In this document: positions 15,877 through 25,286 of the stretch, in pieces
Layout: every line of letters starts with the position of its first letter
Numbering within the stretch: the first letter of the stretch is position 1
From: CAVTTH01 sp963737545
GTDB lineage: Bacteria; Verrucomicrobiota; Verrucomicrobiia; Chthoniobacterales; UBA10450
Reading direction: 5' to 3'
Assembly (NCBI GenBank): GCA_963737545.1
Contig: CAVTTH010000003.1
Location: 1,054,001-1,118,000, forward strand
Length of the DNA stretch: 64,000 bases
Notes under the pieces: model-generated
Database searches by the model: none
The model's input: the letters and a program-made list of their open reading frames with translations, nothing else
What the model was told of the DNA's origin: nothing
Made by a program: the position numbers and the translations under genes

Positions 15877-16731
15877 CTACGGCAATTGGAGCCAGCGTTT
15901 GTAGCCGCTCCATGAAACCGGCCGGCGTTCTTTCAGGCAATACGGAATTCCCGCCAATGTCTCCCACCACCAAACCGGTTCACGGATTATCCACGCCCAG
16001 CCCCGCTTGCAGGCATAGCGGAAATGGGAACAAACTCGCCATGCAGCAATTGCAATTGCGAACGGAAACGGGCACCGCATCAGTGTGCTCCACATTTCAT
16101 TGCGAGCATGTCGATGATGATTATGTAGTTCGTTGCGTTGTGTCTCGGTGTAGTGATGGCGAATGGTAACGTGCGGGAAATAGAGCAGATCCCAACCGTT
16201 GGCTATACACTGGAGGGCGTAGTCGGGTTCTTCATACATGTGAAGAAAACGCGGCTCAAAGCCGGGCAATGCGAGATACGTCGACCGTCGCAACACTGCG
16301 CCGGAGTTGGCAAAGGAACGAGTTGGCCGTTCGGGGCCGAAGTCTGTTTGCGTGAGCGTTTGCTGATATTCATCCGTGCGTTGCGGAAAGTGCAAAACAG
16401 CCAGTGAGGAGCGTTGTTCAAACAACGGCACAAAACGAGCAATGCAATCGAGTTGCTCAGGATAACTGTCATCGTCCAACGCCAGCACCAAATCGCCGCT
16501 GATTTGCCGCATGATCTCAGCACGCGAAGCAACTGATCCCACCGCGAGGTCGTGCACAATTAGATGCACAGTCGGATGATTGCTTCGCACGTAATCAACG
16601 GTGCCGTCCGCACAGCCATCCGCAACGACCCAAACTTCGAACGGCGATGGATCCATTTGTTCCAGGTTCTCCAGAGTGCGACGCAGTTCTGTTATGCGAT
16701 TTCGCGTTGTAATCATGACAGATACCGTCAT
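15877..16731 (-). CDS. Family 2 glycosyltransferase
   Basis: 284 residues from ATG 16731, which begins MTVSVMITTRNRITELRRTL, the canonical GT2 N-terminus. An upstream in-frame start at 16881 would overlap the previous gene and adds no family sequence. Motifs: VVADGCADGT, LALDDDSYP (DxD-type metal site), NSGAVLRRSTYLALPGF and EEPDYALQCIANGW. It is a GT-A, inverting-type enzyme of the rhamnosyl/galactosyltransferase kind. It sits 49 bases after the GT8 gene in the same series. Confidence 0.85.
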   Translation of the reverse strand: MTVSVMITTRNRITELRRTLENLEQMDPSPFEVWVVADGCADGTVDYVRSNHPTVHLIVHDLAVGSVASRAEIMRQISGDLVLALDDDSYPEQLDCIARFVPLFEQRSSLAVLHFPQRTDEYQQTLTQTDFGPERPTRSFANSGAVLRRSTYLALPGFEPRFLHMYEEPDYALQCIANGWDLLYFPHVTIRHHYTETQRNELHNHHRHARNEMWSTLMRCPFPFAIAIAAWRVCSHFRYACKRGWAWIIREPVWWWETLAGIPYCLKERRPVSWSGYKRWLQLP

Positions 16732-16780
16732 ACCGAATATTGTTCGACTAAAGACGCCACTCTCACACAATTGGAGACTC

Positions 16781-17848
16781 TCATACTGGGGTTGCGGAGG
16801 CCGCAGAAGCGAATTTCGTTTGCCGGATTTGCGCAGCTCGCCTGCGATAGATTCGATGTCGCCGGGATGCGTTGCGAACATAATCGGCCCAATACCGCGC
16901 AGCGTTTTTGTAAGCTGTAGCTTTGTCTCTTCGACCGACCATCCCCGAAAATAATGATGCCGCTGGAAAAGCTAAGGCTCTGAAAGGTGCTAACGCACTT
17001 CGACACAATCGTTGCCGCCGTGACCTTTTGAAATCGTCTGTTCCCCGATCAATAGGCAGACTTACTTCCGCCGCAAACCGGTCGAATAGCTCCTGCGCTG
17101 GCCCCGGCGTCGCTCCGATCCACGGCGCCGAATTGGTGTAATGAAGAACACATCCCAGGTCGTTGTCGTCCTGTTCGTCAAACCGCCAGGACGCTCGATT
17201 CCAATGCTCGGGCAATTCGTCAATCTGGTGGTGAAGAACAAAGTTTATTGCGGACTGGTCATTAAATCGATGTTTGCCTTTCCAGATCCGACAGAATTCG
17301 AAAGCCCTTTCTGTGAAGTTCAAAGCTCGCAGTTTATCCAGATCCATCAATACGACTCCGGAATTGAAATACGGCTCGAAGGGAGAAGCGCCTATCTCGA
17401 CAGCCACAAGCTGTGAATCATCGCCCAGGGTTACTGTCTCGGAATCGCGGACTGCCGCGATTGCGGACTCATGTCTAATCTGTAAATCAAAAAGCTGGGA
17501 GAGATCCCGAAAGACGAGAACATCACAGTCGAGGTAGATCAAACGTGGCACGTCGAGCAAGTGTGGCAGCAATATTCGGCAATAAGTCATGTGCGATTTT
17601 CCGGGCCCAAGCATTGTGCCGCGAAAGACGGAATCATCTACCGCCACAAACTCCAATCGGATCGTTTCTCCAAACTTCGCAGCCAATCGCGAAAGCATAT
17701 TCTTGGATGCTTGGGAAATGCCGCCATCAAGCACTCGCAGGTCAACTGGCCTTTCGGCAGTCACGTATCTCATCGCGCTTGCCACCGCGCAATATAGGCC
17801 CGGGAAATAGCGCTCGTTACTAGCTAGGGCGATAACAACGGGATTCAT
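16781..17848 (-). CDS. Family 8 glycosyltransferase (LgtC/WaaI-like)
   Basis: 355 residues. IALASNERYFPGLYCAVAS at the start, SHMTYCRILLPHLL, then the DxD metal motif LIYLDCDVLVFRD, NSGVVLMDLDKLR, FNDQSAINFVL and a C-terminal LHYTNSAPWIG: all hallmarks of GT8 retaining transferases that add galactose or glucose to LPS-type acceptors. The C-terminal tail is rich in Arg, probably for membrane binding. ATG 17848 overlaps the stop codon of the short upstream gene fragment (TGATG), so translation of the two may be coupled. Confidence 0.88.
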   Translation of the reverse strand: MNPVVIALASNERYFPGLYCAVASAMRYVTAERPVDLRVLDGGISQASKNMLSRLAAKFGETIRLEFVAVDDSVFRGTMLGPGKSHMTYCRILLPHLLDVPRLIYLDCDVLVFRDLSQLFDLQIRHESAIAAVRDSETVTLGDDSQLVAVEIGASPFEPYFNSGVVLMDLDKLRALNFTERAFEFCRIWKGKHRFNDQSAINFVLHHQIDELPEHWNRASWRFDEQDDNDLGCVLHYTNSAPWIGATPGPAQELFDRFAAEVSLPIDRGTDDFKRSRRQRLCRSALAPFRALAFPAASLFSGMVGRRDKATAYKNAARYWADYVRNASRRHRIYRRRAAQIRQTKFASAASATPV

Positions 17849-18048
17849 CAGAAGTCACTTTCATCGGACGCCACGGACGCATTAGTCAACTCGGATTCAA
17901 ATCGTCCGCCTAACACACCGCTAGGCGCACCGATGAGACTGCTCGGCGGCACCCAGGCGTCGGTTAGTAGCTGCCCAAGAGCGTCGTTGCGATACAAGGC
18001 ACGCGGAATTGCGTAGTGCTCGCGTGCTCCGAGTTGGCTGCAGATCAC
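17848..18048 (-). pseudogene. 5' remnant of a GT4 glycosyltransferase gene
   Basis: 66 codons from GTG 18048 (the frame can be opened back to ATG 18078). The first part, QLGAREHYAIPRALYRND and LLTDAWVPPSSLIGA, is nearly the same as the N-terminus of the gene at 14650-15870 (QLGAREHYAIPRALHYSG, LITDAWVSETHLLGA). It then stops after about 60 residues at the start of the GT8 gene. The bulk of the enzyme is absent, so this is a decayed or recombined copy; a short peptide may still be made as a translational coupler. Confidence 0.65.
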
Positions 18049-18052
18049 TTTT

Positions 18053-19024
18053 TCAAGAGGATTTTGAATCGCGTCCATTCAGTCTACGCGCTACCAGCAA
18101 CTGCCAAAGGCGGCCGTCGGCAAACGATGGAGTGAGGCGTAGCAACTTGACCGCCATCCGCAGGAATCGCTGGTGGGTAATACATGCCGCGGCCTGTGAC
18201 AGACAGTCATAACGCTCCGTTGCGAAACCGTTGGCTCCAAATTCCAGCGCGTGGGCGATTAGCTTTCCCGCAAGCCTTCTCTCAAGAGCGTCATCGCACC
18301 TCTCCGCTTCGCGACTCCGGCGCAGGATTGAAGCGGTCGCAAGCATCACACTTTGGACATAGTCAGGGCGAAATCGGTTCGTTCCCACCCGGCCGAGATC
18401 GTGTTGTCTCCAGTAACCGACGAGGGTATCAACGAATTCTCCGCGCCCACCGGCGAGTTTTACCCGGGCTTGATACTCCCAATCTTGCGACCCGGTTAAC
18501 GCTTCATTCCACGGGCCCACCTTTTCCAGATACTTCTTTCGATAAACAGCGCCCGTCGTGCACCAATGGTAGCCGGCCAGCTCAACCGCTGCTTCTGAGA
18601 ATGGTTCGCCTACCGTCGAGTTCCCGGGGAGCGGTTTAAGTTGCTCGTCGGTTCGAATGACCTTTCCATAGACGTAATCAAGAGTTGGATCTTCCTGCAA
18701 GCGTTCAATCAACCTTGCGACTCCGCCGGGAACGACGACATCATCCGAGTCCACGAACATGGCGAATTCTCCCGTCGCCAAGGGCAGACCACGATTCCGC
18801 GCTGCCTGGGCACCAAGGTTCTCCTCTGAACGGCTGACCACGATACATTCTTCACCATAAGCCTTCTGTAGTTCATGACTCACGGACGGCGTGTCATCCG
18901 TCGAACCATCATCAACGATGATCATTTGAATTGAGACGCTCTCGCAGCAAAGGACCGACTGGACGCACTGTCGGAGCAAGTTCGATCGATTGAAGGTTGG
19001 ACAGATGATACTCAGGCGCGGCAT
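18053..19024 (-). CDS. Family 2 glycosyltransferase
   Basis: 323 residues. MPRLSIICPTFNRSNLLRQC, IIVDDGSTDDTPS, ENLGAQAARNRGLPLATGE and MFVDSDDVVVPGG are textbook GT2 motifs, the last two D's being the metal site. ALTGSQDWEYQARV is the region where the catalytic base usually lies. The C-terminal 90 residues are helical. It ends five bases before the glycosyltransferase fragment at 18048 and starts seven bases after the methyltransferase above it, consistent with one operon. Confidence 0.87.
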   Translation of the reverse strand: MPRLSIICPTFNRSNLLRQCVQSVLCCESVSIQMIIVDDGSTDDTPSVSHELQKAYGEECIVVSRSEENLGAQAARNRGLPLATGEFAMFVDSDDVVVPGGVARLIERLQEDPTLDYVYGKVIRTDEQLKPLPGNSTVGEPFSEAAVELAGYHWCTTGAVYRKKYLEKVGPWNEALTGSQDWEYQARVKLAGGRGEFVDTLVGYWRQHDLGRVGTNRFRPDYVQSVMLATASILRRSREAERCDDALERRLAGKLIAHALEFGANGFATERYDCLSQAAACITHQRFLRMAVKLLRLTPSFADGRLWQLLVARRLNGRDSKSS

Positions 19025-19031
19025 CTATAAG

Positions 19032-19673
19032 CTATTTCCTTTCGAAAATAAAAAAGTGTGCAAATGACGTTTCAGTTGCTCGCAAACCAATCGGGTATCG
19101 ATTCGGAATAACCTGCACTAGTTCCCAGTTTGGTTGGTGACTCACTACCCAGTCAGTAAACACCCGGTGCCTCATGTGAGGCGGCAACTTTTCGGGTGGT
19201 TCGTAGTTCGAAGAATAGATAATCACATGTTTCAGTGAAGCACCGAAAAGACGACACATATACTGTTCGAATACGATGTCTTCGACCAAATGAAAAATGA
19301 CGTCGAGCGATATGGCCAGATCAGCCCTTTCGTCGGCAAAGTCTTTAAGCAGAACAAATCGCTTGGTCGTATCGCCACCAAAAGTAGTCCGACAAGTTGA
19401 GATCGCCACAGGACTAACATCGACTCCAATATAGGTTGGGTACTGTAGCAATCTGAGTTGATTGCCGTCCCCGCAGCCGAATTCGATGACGCTGTTGACC
19501 CCACGCGCTTTGATGAAGGCATTTATTGTCTCCGCCTTGAATTCCGCAAGTTGTCCATAGGACCCTTCTCCCGAATTACCCCCGGCTGCGTATCTTCGCG
19601 CCCAATAAGCGGTAGAACTCTGAAATCTGGCCCGCTCCAGGATATGACGCAGAACTTGTCTGATTCGTTTCAC
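19032..19673 (-). CDS. Class I SAM-dependent methyltransferase
   Basis: 213 residues from GTG 19673, which overlaps the stop of the upstream gene as GTGA. Motif I is VIEFGCGDGNQLRLL, followed by YIGVDVSPVAIS (acidic end of beta 2) and LAISLDVIFHLVED (motif II/post I). These are the SAM-binding elements of class I methyltransferases. The substrate is not visible; within a glycan locus, O-methylation of a sugar or a capping reaction is the likely role. Confidence 0.78.
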   Translation of the reverse strand: MKRIRQVLRHILERARFQSSTAYWARRYAAGGNSGEGSYGQLAEFKAETINAFIKARGVNSVIEFGCGDGNQLRLLQYPTYIGVDVSPVAISTCRTTFGGDTTKRFVLLKDFADERADLAISLDVIFHLVEDIVFEQYMCRLFGASLKHVIIYSSNYEPPEKLPPHMRHRVFTDWVVSHQPNWELVQVIPNRYPIGLRATETSFAHFFIFERK

Positions 19674-20617
19674 TGGTTTGGAGCAGTTGCTAAAGGAGGA
19701 TGTGCATCTTTGATTAGAATTGAAAGATTCACTCTGCAGTGCCCTAAAGCGGCGGCCAGTTGTCGATCATTTCCGTCGCTATCCACATTGGTTTGCGCCA
19801 GGCCACAAAGGCTCGTTCCGGGAAGATCCAAACAAGGGAAGGAATATCGGGTCTTGAAACACGGGACACCCGCGGCGACGTGTGCGGCCTTCAGCCAAAT
19901 GTCGTCCGCACCAGGGCATTTCCGCGCTATCTCCTTGCGATCAAGAAATGCTTTTGGAATCCGACCGGGATGAATCACTGCTCCGGCACATCCAGTAACA
20001 AAAATCGAATGGGAAGGTTGCCCGTTAGTCCGAATCTGCTTTTCCCATGCGGAATACGGGGCGAGCAGTCCATTGACATTAACCACGATCCGATGGCATC
20101 TGACACCGACATAGGCGTCAGAACGGTCCTCCGAAACCAACGCCTCGAACCATTTATAAGGATAAACAGTGTCATCATCACAAATGACAAAAGGATCGCG
20201 CTGTCCTTCTTCAATCAACGGCAACCATTTCTTATGCGGTCTGAGATCGTCACACGTCTGGAAACGGACTCCAAATTCCCCGAACCTTTCGCGGATGTTT
20301 CCAGCGAGGGCGCTATGGTCTTCGGCCGTCAGCCAGACCACAATTTCCTTTGGGCGGAGCGACTGTTGCAAAAGTGTTAGCAAAACCAGGGGCAGGTCGG
20401 GCAGTCGTGGCCGCCATGAAGTTAGCGAAATCCGATAGTCTGAAACTTCGTGGCTGACCGACGGGCTCCAATCTCCTTGCATGAAGGCTTGGTATGCCTG
20501 CCTGAGCCTGTGAAACAAAAAGGTTGCCACCGCGTTGCGGGAGCGACCACGGTTGCGGAGCATTCGTTCTGGAATGTCACCCCCGCTTAAAGGAAGAAAT
20601 ATTCTTGAAAAGCTCAT
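19670..20617 (-). CDS. GT-A-like glycosyltransferase of the 'ISLTSWxxRL' type
   Basis: 315 residues. The core YRISLTSWRPRLPDLPLVL, a long helix, PKEIVVWLTAED, and a DxD-like FVICDDDTVYPYKWFEAL followed by GVRCHRIVV fit a glycosyltransferase family often seen in capsule and LPS loci. The late segment CPGADDIWLKAAHVAAGVPCF resembles the 'DD.WL..A' element of these proteins. Overlaps the next gene by four bases. Its donor and acceptor are unknown. Confidence 0.65.
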   Translation of the reverse strand: MSFSRIFLPLSGGDIPERMLRNRGRSRNAVATFLFHRLRQAYQAFMQGDWSPSVSHEVSDYRISLTSWRPRLPDLPLVLLTLLQQSLRPKEIVVWLTAEDHSALAGNIRERFGEFGVRFQTCDDLRPHKKWLPLIEEGQRDPFVICDDDTVYPYKWFEALVSEDRSDAYVGVRCHRIVVNVNGLLAPYSAWEKQIRTNGQPSHSIFVTGCAGAVIHPGRIPKAFLDRKEIARKCPGADDIWLKAAHVAAGVPCFKTRYSFPCLDLPGTSLCGLAQTNVDSDGNDRQLAAALGHCRVNLSILIKDAHPPLATAPNQ

Positions 20618-20703
20618 GGGTAGATTATTCCGATCGTGTGCGACGGCTAATGGAACGGAGAGCTATGAAAAGACTGCAAAATAATAATCGTTCGGCTTTG
20701 CTC

Positions 20704-21411
20704 CTAGGGCAATTCTACAGGTTTTCGCAGTGCCACGAGACTTCCTGCCGTGCAAGGCACCGCCTTTGTGCCATACCACGACCCATGTAAGGCTCCATAT
20801 TTTAACGCACGCAACCAACGTTTAAGAATGGAATCAGGAGTGAGCTTGATAATCTCGTAGCCGCGCTCCCTTGCCAAATATTTGACAGCGACAGTGACGG
20901 AGAACTTAAAAGCATCGTGGAAGGCGAGGATTCCTCCCGGATTAAGGCACTGATCGGCAAGGAAAGTATCCGCGACCTTGTACCCAATGGAATGGGCCCC
21001 GTCGTTGAAAATCAGATCGAAGCGGCGTCCCTGTTTCGAACAATCATAAAGAAAGTCATTGGAAAAAAGTGGTAGAAATTCTACCCGATCTCGCAACCCC
21101 AGGCGATTGAGTTCTTGCAGCCCAACGTCTCCGAATTCGCTTTGAAATGGATCCAAGACCACATGCCGAACCGCCGTTCCCTGTTGCTCCAAAGCCTCCG
21201 AGATGGCGACAGCGGAAGCTCCCAATGCCAGGCCGATTTCCAGTGTCTGACACGCCCGAGATTCGGTGACGAGCCGTTGCAATTCGAGTGCCTCATTCAA
21301 GCGTAGAGAACTATGTCTAAGACGATACTCTCGACCATCGCTGCCAATCTTGACCTCCGTGGCGAAAAAGTCTTGAAGCTTCCTGCTCTGAGTTGTCACG
21401 CTCTTGCTCAT
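20704..21411 (-). CDS. Class I SAM-dependent methyltransferase (Methyltransf_24-like)
   Basis: 235 residues from ATG 21411, which overlaps the stop of the upstream GT4 gene as ATGA; that decides the start against the upstream ATG 21480. TLEIGLALGASAVAISEAL is motif I, HVVLDPFQ follows, and FDLIFNDGAHSIGY with ADQCLNPGGILAFHDAF are typical of the Methyltransf_24 family. The C-terminal part has YLARERGYEIIKL and a Gly/Tyr stretch. Likely modifies a sugar or a lipid-linked precursor. Confidence 0.78.
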   Translation of the reverse strand: MSKSVTTQSRKLQDFFATEVKIGSDGREYRLRHSSLRLNEALELQRLVTESRACQTLEIGLALGASAVAISEALEQQGTAVRHVVLDPFQSEFGDVGLQELNRLGLRDRVEFLPLFSNDFLYDCSKQGRRFDLIFNDGAHSIGYKVADTFLADQCLNPGGILAFHDAFKFSVTVAVKYLARERGYEIIKLTPDSILKRWLRALKYGALHGSWYGTKAVPCTAGSLVALRKPVELP

Positions 21412-22619
21412 CTTGCCTTGGCGTAAACCGCCACCTGTTCCCGAGCGACTTGTTCCGCGCTGAAATGCATTCGGGTCCACGTTCGCAAAGGATTCCCAGC
21501 GTGACGATCAGTCGGGGGTCGCGTGATTAAAGAGGCAAGTCGTGAAATCAACCGTTCAGGCTCGCTTACGGATTCAAGTGTAGCACGGGCAGCGGGATGC
21601 ACCGCATCCTGCGTCCCACCGACATCGAAGGCCGCCACTGGCGTGCCAACAGCTTGAGCTTCTACAAGTGTCATACCGAAACTCTCCATCGCAGAAGGCG
21701 AGACATAAACATCGCTGGTGCGATACACTTTCGCGAGTTCGGCTGGGTTGGTGATACTCCCCAATAAGCGGACATCGAGATTGGCCGGCACATTTATCAA
21801 ACCAGGCCCAAACAAAAGAACAGTCAGATTATTCGCCAGTTCCGTCCTCTTTGAAAGATGCTGCAAGAACGCGGGGATACCCTTAAACCGATCATCGAGC
21901 GAACGAGCTCCCAGACTGATCACCCTTCGATTTGCCGCAATCTGTAACTCGCGGCGCAGATCCGGAATGTCTTCGACCAAATAGGCGTTGTCGACAATCG
22001 GTGGAATAACTGGAACCGATTCCACATCCCGGAAAAAACGAGACTGCTGGATGCGCTTGGCCATCCAACCGCTGTTAGCGATCGGCTGAATCTCATATTC
22101 GTCAATGAACGCTTCCTTTGTCCTGAGTTCTTGCATCGCAACCCGTTTCCAAGGATGCCGCAGAATCGGACAACTCTCGCAGTTACGTTGGAATCCCTCT
22201 GAGCCGGTGTAAACAACGCAGCCGCCCGAGAGCATCCACATGTCGTGGGCGGTCCAGAAAACTCTTACCCCCTGCGGTATTAATCTTCGCAGACCCGCGA
22301 CGCCGATCCACGCTGTCATGCCATGTAAATGGACAATGTCTCCCGCAGTTATCGGTAACGGAGTTTCGTAGAGTTCACAGCTGCGAATGGACTGAAACGC
22401 CTCTGTCGAAATGCGGCGCGAAAGGCTGCGAATTGCGCGGGCTGCAAAACGGCGAACCGGCGAATCCACTCGCTTCAATAGGTCAACCCCATCCGAAACC
22501 GGCCCTTCGGCCACCAACACGGAGCTTTCCACGCCCTGCGCCCGCAACGCGTTACTCAACCGCAAGGCATACTGCCCCGATCCGCCGAACAGCGTTTTCG
22601 TTAGGTGGAAGATTTTCAC
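21408..22619 (-). CDS. GT4 family glycosyltransferase
   Basis: 403 residues from GTG 22619. This start gives VKIFHLTKTLFGGSGQYALRL, the expected GT-B N-terminus, and overlaps the stop of the upstream gene as GTGA. Middle: DIVHLHGMTAWIG, VFWTAHDMWMLSGGC and CESCPILRHPWK, the last two being typical of the WcaC/colanic-acid type GT4. C-terminal domain: VISLGARSLDDRFKGIPAFL, LLGSITNPAELAKVYRTSDV and the donor site SPSAMESFGMTLVEAQAVGTPV. A retaining GT-B enzyme working at the inner membrane face. Confidence 0.87.
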   Translation of the reverse strand: MKIFHLTKTLFGGSGQYALRLSNALRAQGVESSVLVAEGPVSDGVDLLKRVDSPVRRFAARAIRSLSRRISTEAFQSIRSCELYETPLPITAGDIVHLHGMTAWIGVAGLRRLIPQGVRVFWTAHDMWMLSGGCVVYTGSEGFQRNCESCPILRHPWKRVAMQELRTKEAFIDEYEIQPIANSGWMAKRIQQSRFFRDVESVPVIPPIVDNAYLVEDIPDLRRELQIAANRRVISLGARSLDDRFKGIPAFLQHLSKRTELANNLTVLLFGPGLINVPANLDVRLLGSITNPAELAKVYRTSDVYVSPSAMESFGMTLVEAQAVGTPVAAFDVGGTQDAVHPAARATLESVSEPERLISRLASLITRPPTDRHAGNPLRTWTRMHFSAEQVAREQVAVYAKAR

Positions 22620-23540
22620 GCGTCCAGAGGCGCATCCACTCCCGTTTGAATAGCGGCGAGCTCTTGCCGCGAAACTTTTGCTCCCGGATACTGCTTCCGC
22701 AGTTTGCGCCAGTCTTGCCACGCACGGGGATAGACAGCCAACCAGAGATTATTTCTCTGGATTAATCCGCCAAGAACGATTTTTGCCGTACTCCAGGTAC
22801 CGTGTGCCTCGGCCTCGCTCCATCGGCAGGCTGGACCATTGGAAAAGAAGCGAGTTACGCAGCTGTAGTTTGTTTGTGACTTTGTCCGCACTCCAGGTGG
22901 CCTGCTCGCGATGCCACACTACGCTCGCGGGTTCATAAATCGAGCGCCAACCGCGCCGCCAGGCGCGGAAGCACAAGTCCAAATCTTCACAATACGCGGG
23001 ATGGAAAAGACGGTTGAACCCGCCGAGTTCGAGAAACTTCTGTCGATTCACCGCCATGAAGCCGCCGGAAGTAAATAGCGTGTGGCAGGGTTCCTGGCGC
23101 CCTGGCTCATATTTCCAGCCGTAGAAGCCATTGCAAAATATCAAACGCGCTGGGCCGATGGTCCTTTCGCGCCCCTCCCAATCGTAACTGGATGCCGAGA
23201 CAGCGAAAACATCCGGTGATTTGAAGTGCTGAATCAATGGCTCCAAAAACTGTTTATCCACTCGCAGGTCGTTGTTAAGCAGCACCACGATCTCTTCCGG
23301 CAGTTGCGGCAAGAGCCAGTTGTAGGAGAAGAGAAAATCGTTTTTGGGCGCGACCACCACCCGCACCGCTGGGAACTCCCGCCTGATCCACTCCACATCG
23401 GGATCCGTGCTGCGATTGTCCAGCACGAGAACGGAACAACTGCCCGGATAGTTCTTAGCCGCGGCGCAGGCCGTGGGCAGCAGATATTCCAGATGCTTCC
23501 GGCCGTTGTAGTTCAGGATCGCCAGAGAGACAGAGTCCAT
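22616..23540 (-). CDS. Family 2 glycosyltransferase (apparent frameshift near the C-terminus)
   Basis: Starts MDSVSLAILNYNGRKHLEYL with VLDNRSTD, PEEIVVLLNNDLRVDKQFL and NRLFHPAYCEDLDLCFRAWRRGW, the rhamnosyltransferase-type GT2 pattern. The first frame is good to about RNSLLFQWSSLP, then runs into unrelated residues and a stop at 22749. The neighbouring frame continues naturally with RWSEAEAHGTWSTAKIVLGG and ends at TGA 22616, where it overlaps the GTG start of the next gene by GTGA. One base appears to be missing near 22826. That the corrected end makes a neat operon overlap argues for a sequencing error or a very recent mutation. Confidence 0.8.
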
Positions 23541-23593
23541 AGGAGTAGCTGGGCGGTTACAAACTCTTTGATCTTTGTCGCCGACTGAGCGGC

Positions 23594-25213
23594 CTATCTG
23601 AATAACTGCGCTCTCAAGACCCCAAACTTAAAACGAAAGCTCCGCCAAGAATATGTTAACAGAGACAGGTTTTTCTTCAGGCGAGAGACACTCAGCGCAT
23701 CAGCGAGAGGAATGTCCATTGCCGGCCATATTCGCCGGTTCTTTGTAATAATATCGTAGTGCGCGTGGCGCACAGCCTCGTGGCCTTCCGGGTTCATGCG
23801 GCTGGTCCAATAGCGAGATTGGGTCGCTGACATCGGGACGAGTTTACCGAGTGGTCGCACGTCATGGGTCCGGGGAATGTCGCGGACGATTCTTTCAAAA
23901 GCTTCGATCCAGCCCAAGCGGCCATGGTGGCGGCGAACAGAATCACCGAGGCGTTTTCCTTCGGATAAGCGCTTGGATTTGTCGGCGACCAAGTCGGCGG
24001 CCATTGAGACATATTCCTCCATGTTATCGGGTTGGGAAAATCCATCAAAGGCAACATCGTTGATTCCCATCGGAACGTCTCGCGGTGTTAGAACGCAAGG
24101 CCGCCCCAAAAGGCCAATCTCGAGAATCGCTGTTTGAGAAGGAAACGGAATGCTGCCCAATCCAATGTCCGAAGCAGCAAGGCAGTCAGTCATGTCTGTT
24201 TGAACCCCCAGGGCTTTGATTCGTCCCCCGTATGCGTCACTCAGAGCGCGCCAACGTTCCTTGTGTTCCACTCCGGCTCCGAGAATGAAAGCATCCGGGC
24301 AGCGGGCCAGGATCGCTTCAGCCGCATCCAGAAAATCCCATTTCTCGAAAGGGTCGAATTTGTACCCGCTGCCGACCGCCAATAACACCACTGCGCCCTC
24401 GGGTATTCCAAATGCAGCGCGTGCAGCGGCGCGACGCGATTCACGCTCATCCGCGACCAGTTCCTTCCGAGGCTCTTCCAAAGGAAGCGGGAGGATCACG
24501 CTGCGGTCCACGCCACGATGCTTGAGCGTCCAATTCTGGCCCAATTCCCGAAAATTGACCACGCAGTCGATGATTGATCCGCCGACCCAAAACATGTGGT
24601 CATCGTGATTCATTCTCAGAACCGGCGGCCCGCCGGGCACACCGAAGGCAAGTACCGGAACGATGTCGTGAACAATCGTGTGCAATACCACCACATCCGC
24701 TTCGGTTGCGGCAAGGCGCCTCAGGGCTAACGACCTTTCCAGCATCGGGACCCGCCGTTCCAGCAAAATGAATTTGCCGCCAGCCGCCTCCACTTCCGCA
24801 CGCAAGCTTTCAGTCCAACTCACGTTCTTCTGGTCATAGACAACGAGGCTATTAACGACCCTGTCGCTGGTGAAACGGATCCATTTCTTGACGTTCTCCA
24901 CCATACCGCCCCAAAACCACGCCTCGGTCATGACATGGAGCCACCGGCGAGGACTTTTTTCGCGTGAATTCGCCGCCATGGTGGGCAGGCCTGCGGCAGC
25001 CCGGCAGAGGACTTCCTCAAGACCAGCGTCAGCTAGAAAACCGAACCAGCCCGGGCCCTGCGCAAGAAAGGCAGCCAGCGAGCACCACTCGACGGCCTTG
25101 CCGGGACGACCGCTCTCGAGTTCCCGGCTGGCTGACCTGACGCACCAATCGAAGACGGCCTGGTTGCGCAAAAGTCGCGCCTCATTGCCGTCTGAGTTTT
25201 GAATCGAATACAC
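23594..25213 (-). CDS. Large GT-B-type glycosyltransferase
   Basis: 539 residues from GTG 25213. A helical N-terminal region of about 90 residues precedes WLHVMTEAWFWGGMVENVKKW and VVLHTIVHDIVPVL. The C-terminal half has ILPLPLEEP, AVVLLAVGSGYKFDPFEKWDFL, IKALGVQTDMTDCLAASDIGLG and FPSQTAILEIGLLGRPCVL, which follow the GT4 layout of a phosphate-binding loop and donor helix, though the EX7E motif is only loosely kept. The last 80 residues are basic and helical. A role in repeat-unit assembly is inferred from place. Confidence 0.7.
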   Translation of the reverse strand: MYSIQNSDGNEARLLRNQAVFDWCVRSASRELESGRPGKAVEWCSLAAFLAQGPGWFGFLADAGLEEVLCRAAAGLPTMAANSREKSPRRWLHVMTEAWFWGGMVENVKKWIRFTSDRVVNSLVVYDQKNVSWTESLRAEVEAAGGKFILLERRVPMLERSLALRRLAATEADVVVLHTIVHDIVPVLAFGVPGGPPVLRMNHDDHMFWVGGSIIDCVVNFRELGQNWTLKHRGVDRSVILPLPLEEPRKELVADERESRRAAARAAFGIPEGAVVLLAVGSGYKFDPFEKWDFLDAAEAILARCPDAFILGAGVEHKERWRALSDAYGGRIKALGVQTDMTDCLAASDIGLGSIPFPSQTAILEIGLLGRPCVLTPRDVPMGINDVAFDGFSQPDNMEEYVSMAADLVADKSKRLSEGKRLGDSVRRHHGRLGWIEAFERIVRDIPRTHDVRPLGKLVPMSATQSRYWTSRMNPEGHEAVRHAHYDIITKNRRIWPAMDIPLADALSVSRLKKNLSLLTYSWRSFRFKFGVLRAQLFR

Positions 25214-25286
25214 AGTCGATGATGCCCGTCCGCAGATGACGGAGCAGAATTTCCCTAGATGGGTTGTTCGTTTTTCGAGGATTGCC

